From: Bacillus bingmayongensis
GTDB taxonomy: Bacteria; Bacillota; Bacilli; Bacillales; Bacillaceae_G
Assembly: GCF_000299035.1 (NCBI RefSeq)
Contig: NZ_JH921519.1
Location: forward strand, 396,620 to 457,659
Reading direction: 5' to 3'
Length of the DNA stretch: 61,040 bases
How positions within the stretch are numbered: position 1 is the stretch's first letter; every line of letters starts with the position of its first letter. The position numbers were made by a program, and so were the translations under genes. Shown piece by piece: positions 27,053 to 35,820 of this stretch. Under the pieces are notes generated by a model. It saw only the letters and a list, made by a program, of their open reading frames with translations, had not been told where the DNA came from and did no database searches.

Positions 27053-27194
27053 GAATAAAACCCCTCCTACAAATGTTAAAAAACTCTATCTTTAAGAATA
27101 CTTCTTTTCATCTATATTTTAAACTTATAGCTCCTAAAAAATAGGTAAAATATAAATGATTATATTTTCATAAAATTCAGCATGGTTAATCTAT

Positions 27195-27363
27195 TATAAA
27201 GCATTGATGAAAAAACCTCTTTTTTAGATGGGAGAGATCATCCGATCATGCATAGAAGCGGTCAGTTCCTTTTTTTGTCCCATGCCAAGTGAAAACAAAG
27301 GGAGAAGTCACCTTTTGTACTTCGCAGTAGCGACTTATATTTTGAAAATCAAAATGAATTTAT
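27195..27363 (+). repeat. Dispersed repeat R2, copy a (bcr1-like candidate)
   Basis: About 165 bases that align with the reverse complement of 32466-32640. Shared blocks are GGGAGAG, ATGCATAGAAGCGGT, CCATGCCAAG, AAAACAAAG, GTCACCTTTTGT and the end block AATCAAAATG-ATTTAT. Size and the terminal TTTAT recall the bcr1 repeat of the B. cereus group; identity with bcr1 is unproven. It fills most of the pta-hemQ gap. Confidence 0.65.
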
Positions 27364-27486
27364 ACATACTCCTCCGTCTAGCATTTTTAAATGTGACAAT
27401 TTTATGCACCCAAGCTTTACATACATGAATTTAAAACTATATATGCTATAGTTAACTTATAAATATCATTAACTGAGGTGAATAGA

Positions 27487-28230
27487 ATGAGTGAAGCAGC
27501 AAAAACGTTAGATGGTTGGTATTGTTTACACGATTTACGTTCTATCGACTGGGCAGCATGGAAAACATTATCTAGTGACGAACGCGGACAGGCAATGTTT
27601 GAATTTTTAAACGTTATTGAGAAATGGAATAAAGTAGCGGCTGCAAAACAAGGTAGCCACGCAATGTATACAGTTGTTGGTCAAAAAGCTGATATTATGT
27701 TTATGATTTTACGTCCAACAATGGAAGAATTAAATGAAATCGAAACAGAATTAAATAAAACAACATTAGCTGAATACATGGTTCCTGCATACTCTTACGT
27801 ATCTGTTGTTGAACTAAGTAACTACCTTCCAGCTGAAGAAGATCCATATCAAAACCCACAAATCCTAGCACGCTTATACCCTGAATTACCAGAAGCAAAA
27901 CACATTTGTTTCTATCCAATGGACAAGCGTCGTCAAGGCGATGACAACTGGTACATGCTTCCGATGGAAGAACGCAAAAAACTTATGTATAGCCACGGAA
28001 AAATCGGTCGTCAATACGCAGGTAAAGTTCGCCAAGTCATTACTGGTTCTGTTGGTTTTGATGATTACGAGTGGGGTGTAACACTATTCGCTGACGACAT
28101 CCTTCAATTCAAAAAGCTTGTATATGAAATGCGCTTTGATGAAGTAAGTGCTCGCTACGGTGAATTTGGTACTTTCTTCGTTGGTAACATTTTACCAAGC
28201 AAAAAAGTTGCTAAATTTTTATATGTATAA
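27487..28230 (+). CDS. hemQ: Coproheme decarboxylase / heme synthase HemQ
   Basis: 247 residues. It decarboxylates coproheme to protoheme with hydrogen peroxide in the Gram-positive coproporphyrin-dependent pathway. Expected residues are present: His170 in [11 protein letters not shown] as the axial iron ligand and Tyr143 in CFYPMDKRR as the radical tyrosine. The chlorite-dismutase-like fold is complete. The start is ATG 27487 (TGAGGTG upstream), not the GTG at 27478, which is part of that site. It follows pta divergently, as in B. subtilis (ywfI). Confidence 0.95.
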   Translation: MSEAAKTLDGWYCLHDLRSIDWAAWKTLSSDERGQAMFEFLNVIEKWNKVAAAKQGSHAMYTVVGQKADIMFMILRPTMEELNEIETELNKTTLAEYMVPAYSYVSVVELSNYLPAEEDPYQNPQILARLYPELPEAKHICFYPMDKRRQGDDNWYMLPMEERKKLMYSHGKIGRQYAGKVRQVITGSVGFDDYEWGVTLFADDILQFKKLVYEMRFDEVSARYGEFGTFFVGNILPSKKVAKFLYV

Positions 28231-28233
28231 TAC

Positions 28234-28261
28234 AAAAAAGGAACGAAATTCGTTCCTTTTT
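28234..28261 (+). terminator. hemQ terminator
   Basis: AAAAAAGGAACGA and TCGTTCCTTTTT pair around a three-base loop. Confidence 0.85.
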
Positions 28262-28321
28262 CTTAATCCCTTTTAAAAACCCTCTTTTTTCTTCAAATTT
28301 AAACAATAGTAGACAAAATCA

Positions 28322-28490
28322 ATGGATGAACGCTTCACAGAATCTCGTGAGTTAATTGATTATGGTTTTAATAACTTTGAAAAGCAGAAATTGAAAGTAG
28401 ATAAAAATAATACAATTTCTGTTGTAAAAGGAGAAGAAGACACCGTAACCGCGACACCTGAAAAAGAGATACTGTTAATCACGAAAAAAG
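28322..28490 (+). pseudogene. Remnant of a D-alanyl-D-alanine carboxypeptidase (DacA-type), C-terminal piece
   Basis: About 55 residues (DERFTESRELIDYGFNNFEK ... VVKGEEDTVTATPEKEI) match the C-terminal beta-domain of PBP5/DacA-type carboxypeptidases. The whole catalytic domain (SxxK, SxN, KTG) is missing and a stop (TAG) precedes the fragment. The frame runs on to 28639 but becomes unrelated at 28487, where a terminator-like hairpin begins. It is not a working enzyme. Confidence 0.65.
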
Positions 28491-28512
28491 CCAGCAAATT
28501 GCTAGCTTTTTT
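28484..28512 (+). terminator. Terminator left behind by the DacA remnant
   Basis: AAAAAAGC-C-AGCAA pairs with TTGCT-A-GCTTTTTT. Confidence 0.65.
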
Positions 28513-28570
28513 ATTATGTCTCTCCCTCTATATAAATCCAACTTTTAAAACTGATATAACTCCTATCCTT

Positions 28571-28690
28571 TTAAGCGGAAGTGAGCATCTAACTATACAC
28601 AGAAACGTTCAAACCCTCTTCCTAACCCGCGCCAAGTGAAAACGGTGAAAAAAACTTTCTCCTTCTTAACAATGACTTATGGATGTATAT
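28571..28690 (+). repeat. Dispersed repeat R2, copy b (diverged)
   Basis: It has the same block order as copies a and c: GCATCTAACTATACACAGAAACG, CCCTCTT, CGCCAAGTGAAAAC and AATGACTTAT. About a third of positions differ, and the hairpin region is altered. It lies between the DacA remnant and the cwlJ promoter. Confidence 0.55.
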
Positions 28691-28728
28691 AACGTAAAAA
28701 TCCTCATTCTCAAAACTTTGTTTGGTTG

Positions 28729-28757
28729 TCATATCTGCCTTCTTTTTCTCATACGTA
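28729..28757 (+). promoter_or_regulatory. Candidate SigE promoter of cwlJ-gerQ
   Basis: TCATATCT and CATACGTA are 13 bases apart, near the SigE pattern (KMATATTT-N13/15-CATACAHT). cwlJ is mother-cell expressed in B. subtilis and B. anthracis. The -10 match is partial. Confidence 0.5.
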
Positions 28758-28831
28758 TGAACTAGTAATTGTTCTACACCGTTTTTACCAACTCCTCTTT
28801 CTGTAAAAATGGTGAAAGAGAGGTGAAACAA

Positions 28832-29254
28832 ATGGGTGTAATTGCTTATAACGAAGAACATGTAAAATTGCTAGCAAGACTTATGCGAGCTGAAGCTGAA
28901 GGGGAAGGACAACAAGGCATGCTAATGGTTGGGAATGTAGGTGTAAATCGCGTTAAAGGAAATTGTTTAGACTTCAAGAACATACGTAATCTACAACAAA
29001 TGGTATTTCAAAGGCCTGGTGGTTTTGAAGCAACACAAAAAGGATACTTTTATCAGCGTGCACGTGAACAAGATATTGCCCTTGCAAGACGTGTTATTCA
29101 AGGACAACGATTTTGGCCTGCTAATTTTGCTTTATGGTTTTTCAGGCCCGAAGGTCCTTGTCCACCAACTTGGTATAATCAGCAAAATTCTGGCCGATTT
29201 AAAAAACACTGCTTTTTCCAACCATCTAGCGGGGACTGCCCAGCAGTATATTAA
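28832..29254 (+). CDS. cwlJ: Spore cortex-lytic hydrolase CwlJ
   Basis: 140 residues of the SleB/CwlJ (Hydrolase_2) fold. The catalytic Glu lies in LMRAEAEGEGQQGMLMVGNV. The C-terminal segment is SGRFKKHCFFQPSSGDCPAVY. There is no signal peptide, consistent with deposition in the coat from the mother cell. It degrades cortex muramic-lactam peptidoglycan during germination, including Ca-DPA germination. It forms a pair with gerQ 27 bases downstream, as in B. anthracis cwlJ1-gerQ. GAGAGGTG precedes ATG 28832. Confidence 0.94.
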   Translation: MGVIAYNEEHVKLLARLMRAEAEGEGQQGMLMVGNVGVNRVKGNCLDFKNIRNLQQMVFQRPGGFEATQKGYFYQRAREQDIALARRVIQGQRFWPANFALWFFRPEGPCPPTWYNQQNSGRFKKHCFFQPSSGDCPAVY

Positions 29255-29281
29255 GGAATGAAAACGAGGAGGGATTTTTGA

Positions 29282-29722
29282 ATGGCACAGCAACAAAACC
29301 CATACTATGGAACTTTTTTTCAACCTTCTGGAACCCAGCTGCCTCCAGGACAACAACAGCAACAAATGACACCTCAGCAACAACAAATGATGCAACAACA
29401 AGCAATGCAACAACAAGCTCAAGCACAACTTGCAGCATCTCAAGGTATGCTACCACTAGAACAATCTTATATCGAAAACATCCTTCGCTTAAACAAAGGT
29501 AAACAGGCAACAGTTGTTATGACATACGAGCGCGGCAGTTCACTTGGTACACAATCCTATACCGGCATTATTGAAGCGGCTGGACGCGATCATATTGTCA
29601 TCAGTGAACCACAATCTGGAAAACGTTTCTTGCTACTTATGATTTACTTAGATTATGTTGAATTCCCAGAAGAAATTATATATTTACCTAGTCAACAAGC
29701 AACTTATGCTCCAAGATTATAA
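29282..29722 (+). CDS. gerQ: Spore coat protein GerQ
   Basis: 146 residues. A Gln-rich N-terminal half (about residues 20-55, many QQ runs) is followed by a compact SHOCT-free domain (LPLEQSYIENILRLNKGK ... YTGIIEAAGRDHIVISEP). GerQ is needed for CwlJ localisation, and its N-terminal residues are cross-linked by transglutaminase Tgl in B. subtilis. The Gln tract here is a natural Tgl substrate region. GAGGAGGG precedes ATG 29282. A terminator follows immediately. Confidence 0.95.
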   Translation: MAQQQNPYYGTFFQPSGTQLPPGQQQQQMTPQQQQMMQQQAMQQQAQAQLAASQGMLPLEQSYIENILRLNKGKQATVVMTYERGSSLGTQSYTGIIEAAGRDHIVISEPQSGKRFLLLMIYLDYVEFPEEIIYLPSQQATYAPRL

Positions 29723-29746
29723 AAAAGCTGGCAAATGCCAGCTTTT
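29723..29746. terminator. Bidirectional terminator after gerQ
   Basis: AAAAGCTGGCA and TGCCAGCTTTT pair around two bases, followed by a T-rich stretch. Confidence 0.85.
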
Positions 29747-29757
29747 GTTTTTTGCTC

Positions 29758-30126
29758 TTATAATCCTTTTACAACTGCAGTTCCGAGTAAAATCCAGCCT
29801 ACAATGAACGCTACGCCGCCAAGTGGTGTAATTGGGCCGAAAAATTTAATACCTGTTGTACTTAATGCATATAAGCTACCGGAGAACATAATAATACCCG
29901 CTACCATGAACCAGCCTGCTGTACTTAATAAGGAAGATTGGATTTTATCCATTAATAACGCAACAACAAACAATCCTCCAGCATGAAACATTTGATACGT
30001 AACACCCGTTTTCCAAACTTCTAACATTTTTGCGGAAATCTTATTTTCTAAACCGTGTGCACCAAAAGCACCTAATGCAACAGATAACCCGGCCGCAATA
30101 CAGCCTAATAAGAAGAAAATTTTCAT
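29758..30126 (-). CDS. ywdK: DUF423 family membrane protein (YwdK)
   Basis: 122 residues with four membrane segments. The N-terminal LSVALGAFGAHGLENKIS is the signature of DUF423. The function is unknown. It follows the order gerQ/ywdK/ywdI/ywdJ of B. subtilis. The ribosome site AAAGGGGAATTCC lies before ATG 30126. Confidence 0.9.
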   Translation of the reverse strand: MKIFFLLGCIAAGLSVALGAFGAHGLENKISAKMLEVWKTGVTYQMFHAGGLFVVALLMDKIQSSLLSTAGWFMVAGIIMFSGSLYALSTTGIKFFGPITPLGGVAFIVGWILLGTAVVKGL

Positions 30127-30189
30127 TGGAATTCCCCTTTTTATCTTTATGATAAGAAATTTTCACATATAAGCCAACTTATTTAACTT

Positions 30190-30477
30190 TTAAAAATCAA
30201 ATAAAGAATTGCCGTTTGCATCTTCTTCTTTCATATATACAGGTTCTCCTGAAACTGGTACAACCTGCTGAGCTGCTGTCGCCTGATACGATGATATAAC
30301 CTGTGATTGTAATTTCGGTTCTACATATGTATGAGATTCCGTCTGTTCATCCAATAATAAATCGCATAAAGCACGAACGACCAAAAGATGTTCTTTTGAT
30401 TTTTGTCCTTCACTACTTTTTGCTTTCGCAATTTCATTTGCCATTTTATTCAAAATTTTATCACTCGATATTTGCAT
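30190..30477 (-). CDS. ywdI: YwdI-family (DUF5327) small protein
   Basis: 95 residues, hydrophilic. A helical N-terminal half (residues 1-50, DKILNKMANEIAKAKSSEGQK) is followed by a low-complexity Gln/Val/Ser tail ending in NGNSLFDF. Function unknown. Its ribosome site (GAGGTGATAGGG) overlaps the last codons of the K+-channel remnant that precedes it on the minus strand, which suggests the remnant was once cotranscribed. Confidence 0.8.
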   Translation of the reverse strand: MQISSDKILNKMANEIAKAKSSEGQKSKEHLLVVRALCDLLLDEQTESHTYVEPKLQSQVISSYQATAAQQVVPVSGEPVYMKEEDANGNSLFDF

Positions 30478-30483
30478 TCCCTA

Positions 30484-31015
30484 TCACCTCGTACTTTGTA
30501 GTTCTTTCTCAAATTGCCCTAACTTCTCTACTGGACCAAATACTATTATCATATCATGTTCTTATAATTTTGCCTGCCCTGTTGGATTATAGATAATATT
30601 TCCATCTTTTAAAATCGCTAAAATTGTAATATCAAATTGACTTCTTACACTGCTTTCTATCAATGTTTTTCCAATTAAAAGAACCCTTTTACCAATTTGA
30701 ATTCCAGCCATACTAGATGGATTAATGACCTTATTCGCACCAGCACGACGTAATTTCTCTTCTGTTTCTGGTTTTTCAGCCCTAGCCACAATGTTAATCG
30801 TACTATTTAGTCCTCCTGCTGTTAATGTAATAAATACATTGTCAGCATCATTCGCAACAATCGCTACTAAACCAGCAGCTCTTGTAATCCCCGCCTTACG
30901 TAATACCTTATCCTCTGTATCATCACCATGTACATATAACAGCAATCCACAATTGCCTTTTTGCATTCATTTTATTCTTCAACTCTTTTCTCTACTACAA
31001 TCTTTGCCAGAGGAA
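30484..31015 (-). pseudogene. TrkA-N/RCK potassium channel remnant
   Basis: The 134-codon frame at 30562-30966 (VHGDDTEDKVLRKAGITRAAGLVAIV is its key block) is the second half of an NAD-binding RCK domain of a YugO/MthK-type K+ channel. The reading frame continues past the TAA at 30562 to 30484 (EHDMIIVFGPVEKLGQFEK), exactly the expected C-terminal strand, so TAA is a nonsense mutation. Upstream, RCK-like residues (IVVEKRVEE) appear in a different frame near 30970-31010, indicating a frameshift. The membrane pore domain is missing, and the space is taken by the permease gene's promoter. It is non-functional. Confidence 0.75.
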
Positions 31016-31064
31016 ATGAAATACGTATATACTAGAAACGGAATCTACGAAAGAGGTTGATATT

Positions 31065-32348
31065 ATGAAAACATTTCTTTCTGCCCTGCAATGGGCATTA
31101 TTTATTTTAGCCGGTAGTCTAATTGTACCAATTAGTGTTACGGCCAGTTATGGGCTTGAAGGGGCTGAAGCAATTGCATTTGTACAACGAACATTATTTG
31201 TTCTTGGCTTTGCTGGCCTTCTGCAAGCTATATTTGGACATAGACTACCTATTCAAGAAGGACCTGCTGGTCTTTGGTGGGGAATCTTCTCACTTTACGC
31301 GAGTTTAGGTGTCGTATTATTCGGATCAAATAATGAAACACTCCGCGTCTTACAATACGCATTTCTGTTAAGCGGTATCATCTGTATTATCCTTAGTATT
31401 TTTGGACTTATCGATAAACTCGTCCGTTATTTTACACCGACAGTAATTGGAACATATTTATTCCTTCTCGTTGCTCAGCTCAGCGGTTCCTTTCTAAAAG
31501 GAATGTTCGGCCTTGATGGACAACATACTGAAGTACAAGCAAACGTATTTATCCTTTCACTTATTGTTATTTTACTATCTTTTTTCATTATGAAGCTACC
31601 TATTATTGGTCAATACTCTGTTCTTTTCAGCATTGTGTTCGGATGGATTTTATTTGCATGTTTCGGATTATCCAATCCGGTTACACCAGTAACAGATATC
31701 ATTCGTCTACCTTCTTTATTCGTGTTTGGAACGCCCCGCATCGAATGGAACATGACAATTACCGTCGTCTTTGTCACACTGTTACTTTTAACAAACATGT
31801 TAGCAAGCATTCGTGTTGTACAAAAGGTTGTTTCTAAATATGAGGAAGATGCAGTTCAAAATCGGTTTAAACATGCCGGTATTATAACAGGAATAAACCA
31901 GTTGCTAGGTGGTCTTTTCTCGGCAATTGGACCGGTAGCTATTTCAGGTTCAGCTGGGTTTATTGCAACGACAAATATTTATAAACGACTTCCTTTCACA
32001 TTAGGATCAAGTTTTATTATTTTCATTAGTATATTTCCAAAGATCACGTCATTCTTCGCGGCTATTCCTGTCGCTGTTGGATATGCAGCCATTTATCCTG
32101 TATTTGCAAGTATGATTGGTCTTGCTTTCCGTGAATATGACACTGTAGAAAATAAAGAGCGTTTATTCCGCGTTGCTGGCCTATCTCTCTTCACAGGAAT
32201 CGGAGTTATGTTTGTCCCACCACAGGCATTTTCCACCCTTCCACCATTTTTAGCATCATTTTTAAGCAATGGCCTTGTACTCGGTTCTGTCATGGCTATT
32301 TTACTTGAAATTTTATTTTCCCGTTCAAAGGAAAAACAACCATCGTAA
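31065..32348 (+). CDS. ywdJ: NCS2-family uracil/xanthine-type permease (YwdJ)
   Basis: 427 residues with about 12-14 membrane segments of the UraA/PucK fold. The N-terminal block LIVPISVTASYGLEGAEAIAFVQRT and IQEGPAGLWWGIF are family features. The segment GPVAISGSAGFIATTNIYKR lies in the TM10 region. It probably imports a nucleobase by proton symport; the substrate is unassigned. It is divergent from the K+-channel remnant. The ATG 31065 is preceded by GAAAGAGG. Confidence 0.85.
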   Translation: MKTFLSALQWALFILAGSLIVPISVTASYGLEGAEAIAFVQRTLFVLGFAGLLQAIFGHRLPIQEGPAGLWWGIFSLYASLGVVLFGSNNETLRVLQYAFLLSGIICIILSIFGLIDKLVRYFTPTVIGTYLFLLVAQLSGSFLKGMFGLDGQHTEVQANVFILSLIVILLSFFIMKLPIIGQYSVLFSIVFGWILFACFGLSNPVTPVTDIIRLPSLFVFGTPRIEWNMTITVVFVTLLLLTNMLASIRVVQKVVSKYEEDAVQNRFKHAGIITGINQLLGGLFSAIGPVAISGSAGFIATTNIYKRLPFTLGSSFIIFISIFPKITSFFAAIPVAVGYAAIYPVFASMIGLAFREYDTVENKERLFRVAGLSLFTGIGVMFVPPQAFSTLPPFLASFLSNGLVLGSVMAILLEILFSRSKEKQPS

Positions 32349-32398
32349 ATTGGAAAACTTCCATTATTGCACTCTACTTTCAGAGTTGTTAGGATAGA

Positions 32399-32427
32399 AT
32401 TATCATGGGCAATGCGCCCATGATAAT
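32399..32427 (+). terminator. Terminator-like hairpin after ywdJ
   Basis: ATTATCATGGGC pairs with GCCCATGATAAT across a five-base loop. Only an AT-rich tail follows. Confidence 0.55.
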
Positions 32428-32465
32428 ATATACTAACAATACGGTAATCCACCTCACTATATAAA

Positions 32466-32640
32466 TCCATTTTGATTTGCAGGCGTATAAGTTGCTGCTA
32501 CGAAAAACAAAAGGTGACCTGCACTCGTTTTCTCTCTTTGTTTTAACTTGGCATGGGGCAGAAAGAGGGGTTAACCGCTTCTATGCATGGTCGGATGCTC
32601 TCTCCCACCTAAAAAGAAGGGTTTTCTATCAGTTTTTCAA
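32466..32640 (-). repeat. Dispersed repeat R2, copy c (inverted)
   Basis: The reverse complement of this stretch aligns with 27195-27363, and both end in AATCAAAATG-ATTTAT. A 12-base insertion (ACGAGTGCAG region) distinguishes it. Its transcript can pair AAAACAAAG with CTTTTGTTTTT. It fills the gap between ywdJ and the HAD gene. Confidence 0.65.
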
Positions 32641-32759
32641 TTTGTATTTATATACCTTTAAAGAGGTTTGATGTCTTACTATTTATTCCTCGATATTTTC
32701 ATCAAAACTTATTTCTAGTAATACCAACCATTATTTCAACAAAGAAAGGAACTTTCTAT

Positions 32760-33581
32760 ATGTCTTATAAAATGATTGTTTTAGATTTAGATGATACTTT
32801 ACTACGCGATGACCATACAATTTCAGAGCGTACGAAACAAGCTTTAATGACAGCTCAAGAGCAAGGTGTAAAGGTTGTACTCGCTTCTGGTCGTCCAACA
32901 TTTGGCATGCGCCATATTGCAAAAGAGCTTCGTTTAGAAGAATACGGAAGTTTCATCCTATCATTTAACGGTGCAAAAATTATTAATTGCAAAACGGATG
33001 AAGAATTATTCAGTAGTACACTATCTCCTGAAATCGTTCACAGTTTATACGAAATAAGTAAAAATGAAGATGTTTGGATTCATACGTATATCGGTGATGA
33101 CATCGTAACAGAAGAAAATAATCCGTATACAGAAATTGAAGGTCAATTAACAGGTATGCCAATCATTGAAGTGGATAGTTTTACAGCTGCCGTACAAGAG
33201 CCAGTAGTAAAAGTATTAATGAATAAAGAAGCAGATCGTCTTGTAGAAGTAGAAAAGAAACTTCAAAAACAATTAGAAGGTAAACTAAGTGTAATGCGTT
33301 CAAAACCATTCTTTTTAGAGTTTACTGAAGCTGGTGTAACAAAAGGAACAAGCTTAAATCAATTGATTCAAAAACTTGGTATTAAGCGTGAAGAAGTAAT
33401 CGCAATGGGTGATAGCTATAACGACCAAGCAATGATCGAGTTCGCTGGTCTTGGCGTTGCGATGGGCAATGCTCCAGATGATATTAAAGAAATTGCAAAC
33501 TATGTAACAGATACAAATATGAATGACGGCGTCGCTAAAGTTGTAGAGAAATTTGTACTAAAAAGTGAAGTACTTGTTTAA
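32760..33581 (+). CDS. Cof-type HAD-IIB phosphatase
   Basis: 273 residues. HAD motifs: DLDDTLL (residues 8-14, with nucleophile and acid Asp), SGR in LASGRPT, Lys in GVTKGTSLN, and GDSYNDQAMIE. The IIB cap (about 85-190) is intact. Members dephosphorylate sugar phosphates, FMN or PLP; B. subtilis YwpJ/YwtE-type enzymes are relatives. AGAAAGGAAC precedes ATG 32760. Single gene with a terminator. Confidence 0.92.
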   Translation: MSYKMIVLDLDDTLLRDDHTISERTKQALMTAQEQGVKVVLASGRPTFGMRHIAKELRLEEYGSFILSFNGAKIINCKTDEELFSSTLSPEIVHSLYEISKNEDVWIHTYIGDDIVTEENNPYTEIEGQLTGMPIIEVDSFTAAVQEPVVKVLMNKEADRLVEVEKKLQKQLEGKLSVMRSKPFFLEFTEAGVTKGTSLNQLIQKLGIKREEVIAMGDSYNDQAMIEFAGLGVAMGNAPDDIKEIANYVTDTNMNDGVAKVVEKFVLKSEVLV

Positions 33582-33596
33582 TATAGATACATTCAC

Positions 33597-33633
33597 AAAA
33601 CCCATTTGAAGTCAAATACTTCAAATGGGTTTT
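33597..33633 (+). terminator. Terminator of the HAD phosphatase gene
   Basis: AAAACCCATTTGAAG and CTTCAAATGGGTTTT pair perfectly around seven bases. Confidence 0.85.
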
Positions 33634-33793
33634 TATTGAAATGCAGGTAGCTTTGTGAAGATATTTTGAACTTTACAACATTCTCGTAGTGTAAACTCTG
33701 TTTTTGTATATAATGAAACAAAATAGACTATTTTATTTTGAATAAGAATACAAATTTACTATATACAAGCTCATATTATAAGGAGGCTGCTTC

Positions 33794-34084
33794 ATGTTAT
33801 CTACACCAATCGGAAGATTAAGAGCAATTGGATTAGTCGAAGGGATTTCCTTTCTACTATTATTATTCGTAGCAATGCCGTTAAAATACTTTGCAGATTT
33901 TCCAACAGCCGTTAAAATTACAGGAATGGCTCATGGCGTACTATTCGTACTATTCATATTTGCAGTAATTCAAGTCACAATTGTACATCGTAAGTCTATT
34001 TTATGGGCTCTTGGTGCATTTATTGCATCAGTTATCCCATTTGGTACGTTTGTACTAGATGCAAAATTAAAAAATGAACAATAA
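33794..34084 (+). CDS. DUF3817 family membrane protein
   Basis: 96 residues with three membrane segments (about 12-30, 45-65 and 73-90). The conserved start LRAIGLVEGISFLLLL and MPLKYFADFP with ITGMAHGVLF are DUF3817 marks. Function unknown. AAGGAGG precedes ATG 33794. Confidence 0.88.
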   Translation: MLSTPIGRLRAIGLVEGISFLLLLFVAMPLKYFADFPTAVKITGMAHGVLFVLFIFAVIQVTIVHRKSILWALGAFIASVIPFGTFVLDAKLKNEQ

Positions 34085-34090
34085 TAAGTA

Positions 34091-34126
34091 AAAAAGTAGC
34101 TAACAATTATTCTGTTAGCTACTTTT
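34091..34126. terminator. Bidirectional terminator between DUF3817 and ung
   Basis: AAAAGTAGCTAACA and TGTTAGCTACTTTT pair around seven bases. Confidence 0.85.
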
Positions 34127-34130
34127 CTTT

Positions 34131-34808
34131 TTACAGATTTGGAATTTGCCAGTCAATCTCCTTCTCACCCATACTGGATAAAAAGTCATTTACTTTTGAG
34201 AACGGTTTACTTCCAAAGAAACCGCGTCTTGCTGATAATGGACTTGGATGTACAGATTCAATAATATGATGATTTGAGTTTGTAATCAGTTTTTTCTTCG
34301 CTTGTGCATGACGCCCCCACAGTATAAAAATCACTGGTTTATCTCGTTCATTTAAAAGTTCAATTACGCGATCAGTGAAATGCTCCCACCCTTTTCCTTT
34401 ATGAGAATTTGCTTCACCTTGGCGTACAGTTAATACTGCATTAAGTAACAGCACACCTTGCTCCGCCCATTTCACTAAATAACCGTTATTGGGAATGTCA
34501 CACCCAACATCAGACTGCAGTTCTTTATACATATTTTGCAAGGATGGTGGCGTTCTTACACCGGGCTGTACAGAAAAACTTAAACCATGCGCCTGATTTG
34601 GCCCGTGATATGGATCTTGTCCTAAAATGACAACCTTTGTATTCTCATAGCTTGTATAATGCAATGCATTAAAAATATCATTGGCATTCGGATATATTAC
34701 ATTATCACTATATTCTTCTTTTAAAAATTGTCTTAGTTTTTGATAATACGGCTTCTCAAATTCTGATGCCAGTAACGGCTCCCAGTCATTTTTTAAAATA
34801 TGTTCCAT
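34131..34808 (-). CDS. ung: Uracil-DNA glycosylase
   Basis: 225 residues, family 1 UDG. It removes uracil from DNA at the start of base-excision repair. The catalytic Asp is in [18 protein letters not shown] (Asp about residue 65). The His loop is [14 protein letters not shown] near residue 187. The start ATG 34808 has GAGGAAG upstream and lies 19 bases after the ABC permease gene's stop, so readthrough from that operon is possible. Confidence 0.97.
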   Translation of the reverse strand: MEHILKNDWEPLLASEFEKPYYQKLRQFLKEEYSDNVIYPNANDIFNALHYTSYENTKVVILGQDPYHGPNQAHGLSFSVQPGVRTPPSLQNMYKELQSDVGCDIPNNGYLVKWAEQGVLLLNAVLTVRQGEANSHKGKGWEHFTDRVIELLNERDKPVIFILWGRHAQAKKKLITNSNHHIIESVHPSPLSARRGFFGSKPFSKVNDFLSSMGEKEIDWQIPNL

Positions 34809-34827
34809 TTCTTCACTTCCTCTTCAC

Positions 34828-35820
34828 TTAATTGACCATGTCTTGCTTCGTAAATACTACAAACGAAATGATTAGAGAAGCTACGGCCCAAACTGTTAAA
34901 TTCATTAATGAAAAGCTCATCGATAGACCTTGCAATGCCGGTAACTTCCCTGATAAGTAATCTGTCAGTGATAAATTCACGCTAAAAATGTATTTTGCTC
35001 CTTCCCAAGATGTTGCAAAGGAACCTAAGATACCACCTGCAATTAACGCTGCCAACATGACTCCCATACCAGCTGGTGTATTACGAATCAATACAGAAAC
35101 CATAAAAGATATTGTTCCCACAACAATCGCAACAAACCACGCTAGTCCATAAGCCATTAAAATATATTGCCACTGTGGAATCAGATGAACAAAGTTTGTA
35201 TTTAACGTTTCTTTATCAATCCCAAACCCTGTTAATACTGGTAAACTCCAGCCTGCATAACCAAAAACAATGCCTGATAATGCATAGGAAAAAATTCCTA
35301 CCAAGAGCAATATAAGTGAGATAAATAACAACATCGTCACATATTTACTGAGAAGGATTTTCCAACGCCGAATCGGCCGCGTTAGAAGCATTTTCATCGT
35401 TCCATCACTTCGTTCTCCTGATACAATATCAATCGCAACAATCATTACAAGAAGCGGAATAAACAATGTAATTCCTTGTTCAATGAATGCTCGTACAAAT
35501 GTCGGTGCCCCCGGTGCAGTTGGATTAATATCATGGTCTAAATAATATTGTTGTTGCTCCACTCGTACTTTCAACCAATCCCGCCATTCTTCTGGCAACC
35601 TAGAGTTGTTTAAACGATTTTGCGAATCCACAATTTGCTGCTGAAGTGCTACTTTCCAGTCATTTGTACCAAGGCGCTTTTGCGTTGTTTGCACTTCACG
35701 ATACTGTGCATAAACAAATAAAGGAATCAAGATTGCTAATATAAGCATGACAACAAAAATACGTTTCTTCCGATAAATTTTCTCCGATTCATTTAAAACA
35801 AGATTTGCAAATTCACGCAT
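34828..35820 (-). CDS. ABC-2 type transporter permease
   Basis: 330 residues with six membrane segments. One lies near the N-terminus (about 20-40), followed by a large extracytoplasmic loop (about 40-110, rich in Gln/Arg/Trp), and five segments follow. DIVSGERSDGTMKMLLTRPI is the conserved coupling segment of ABC-2 permeases. It starts at ATG 35820 (AAGGAGTGAGC upstream) inside the 3' end of the ATPase gene (8-base overlap). It works with the preceding ATPase as an exporter of unknown substrate. Confidence 0.88.
   Translation of the reverse strand: MREFANLVLNESEKIYRKKRIFVVMLILAILIPLFVYAQYREVQTTQKRLGTNDWKVALQQQIVDSQNRLNNSRLPEEWRDWLKVRVEQQQYYLDHDINPTAPGAPTFVRAFIEQGITLFIPLLVMIVAIDIVSGERSDGTMKMLLTRPIRRWKILLSKYVTMLLFISLILLLVGIFSYALSGIVFGYAGWSLPVLTGFGIDKETLNTNFVHLIPQWQYILMAYGLAWFVAIVVGTISFMVSVLIRNTPAGMGVMLAALIAGGILGSFATSWEGAKYIFSVNLSLTDYLSGKLPALQGLSMSFSLMNLTVWAVASLIISFVVFTKQDMVN

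Noticed and set aside
27228-27428. 66-codon ORF between pta and hemQ
   Set aside because: It is wholly inside repeat R2a and has no ribosome site.
29132-29510. Antisense frames over cwlJ-gerQ
   Set aside because: The Leu/Val-rich content mirrors the CAA/CAG codons of the gerQ glutamine tract.
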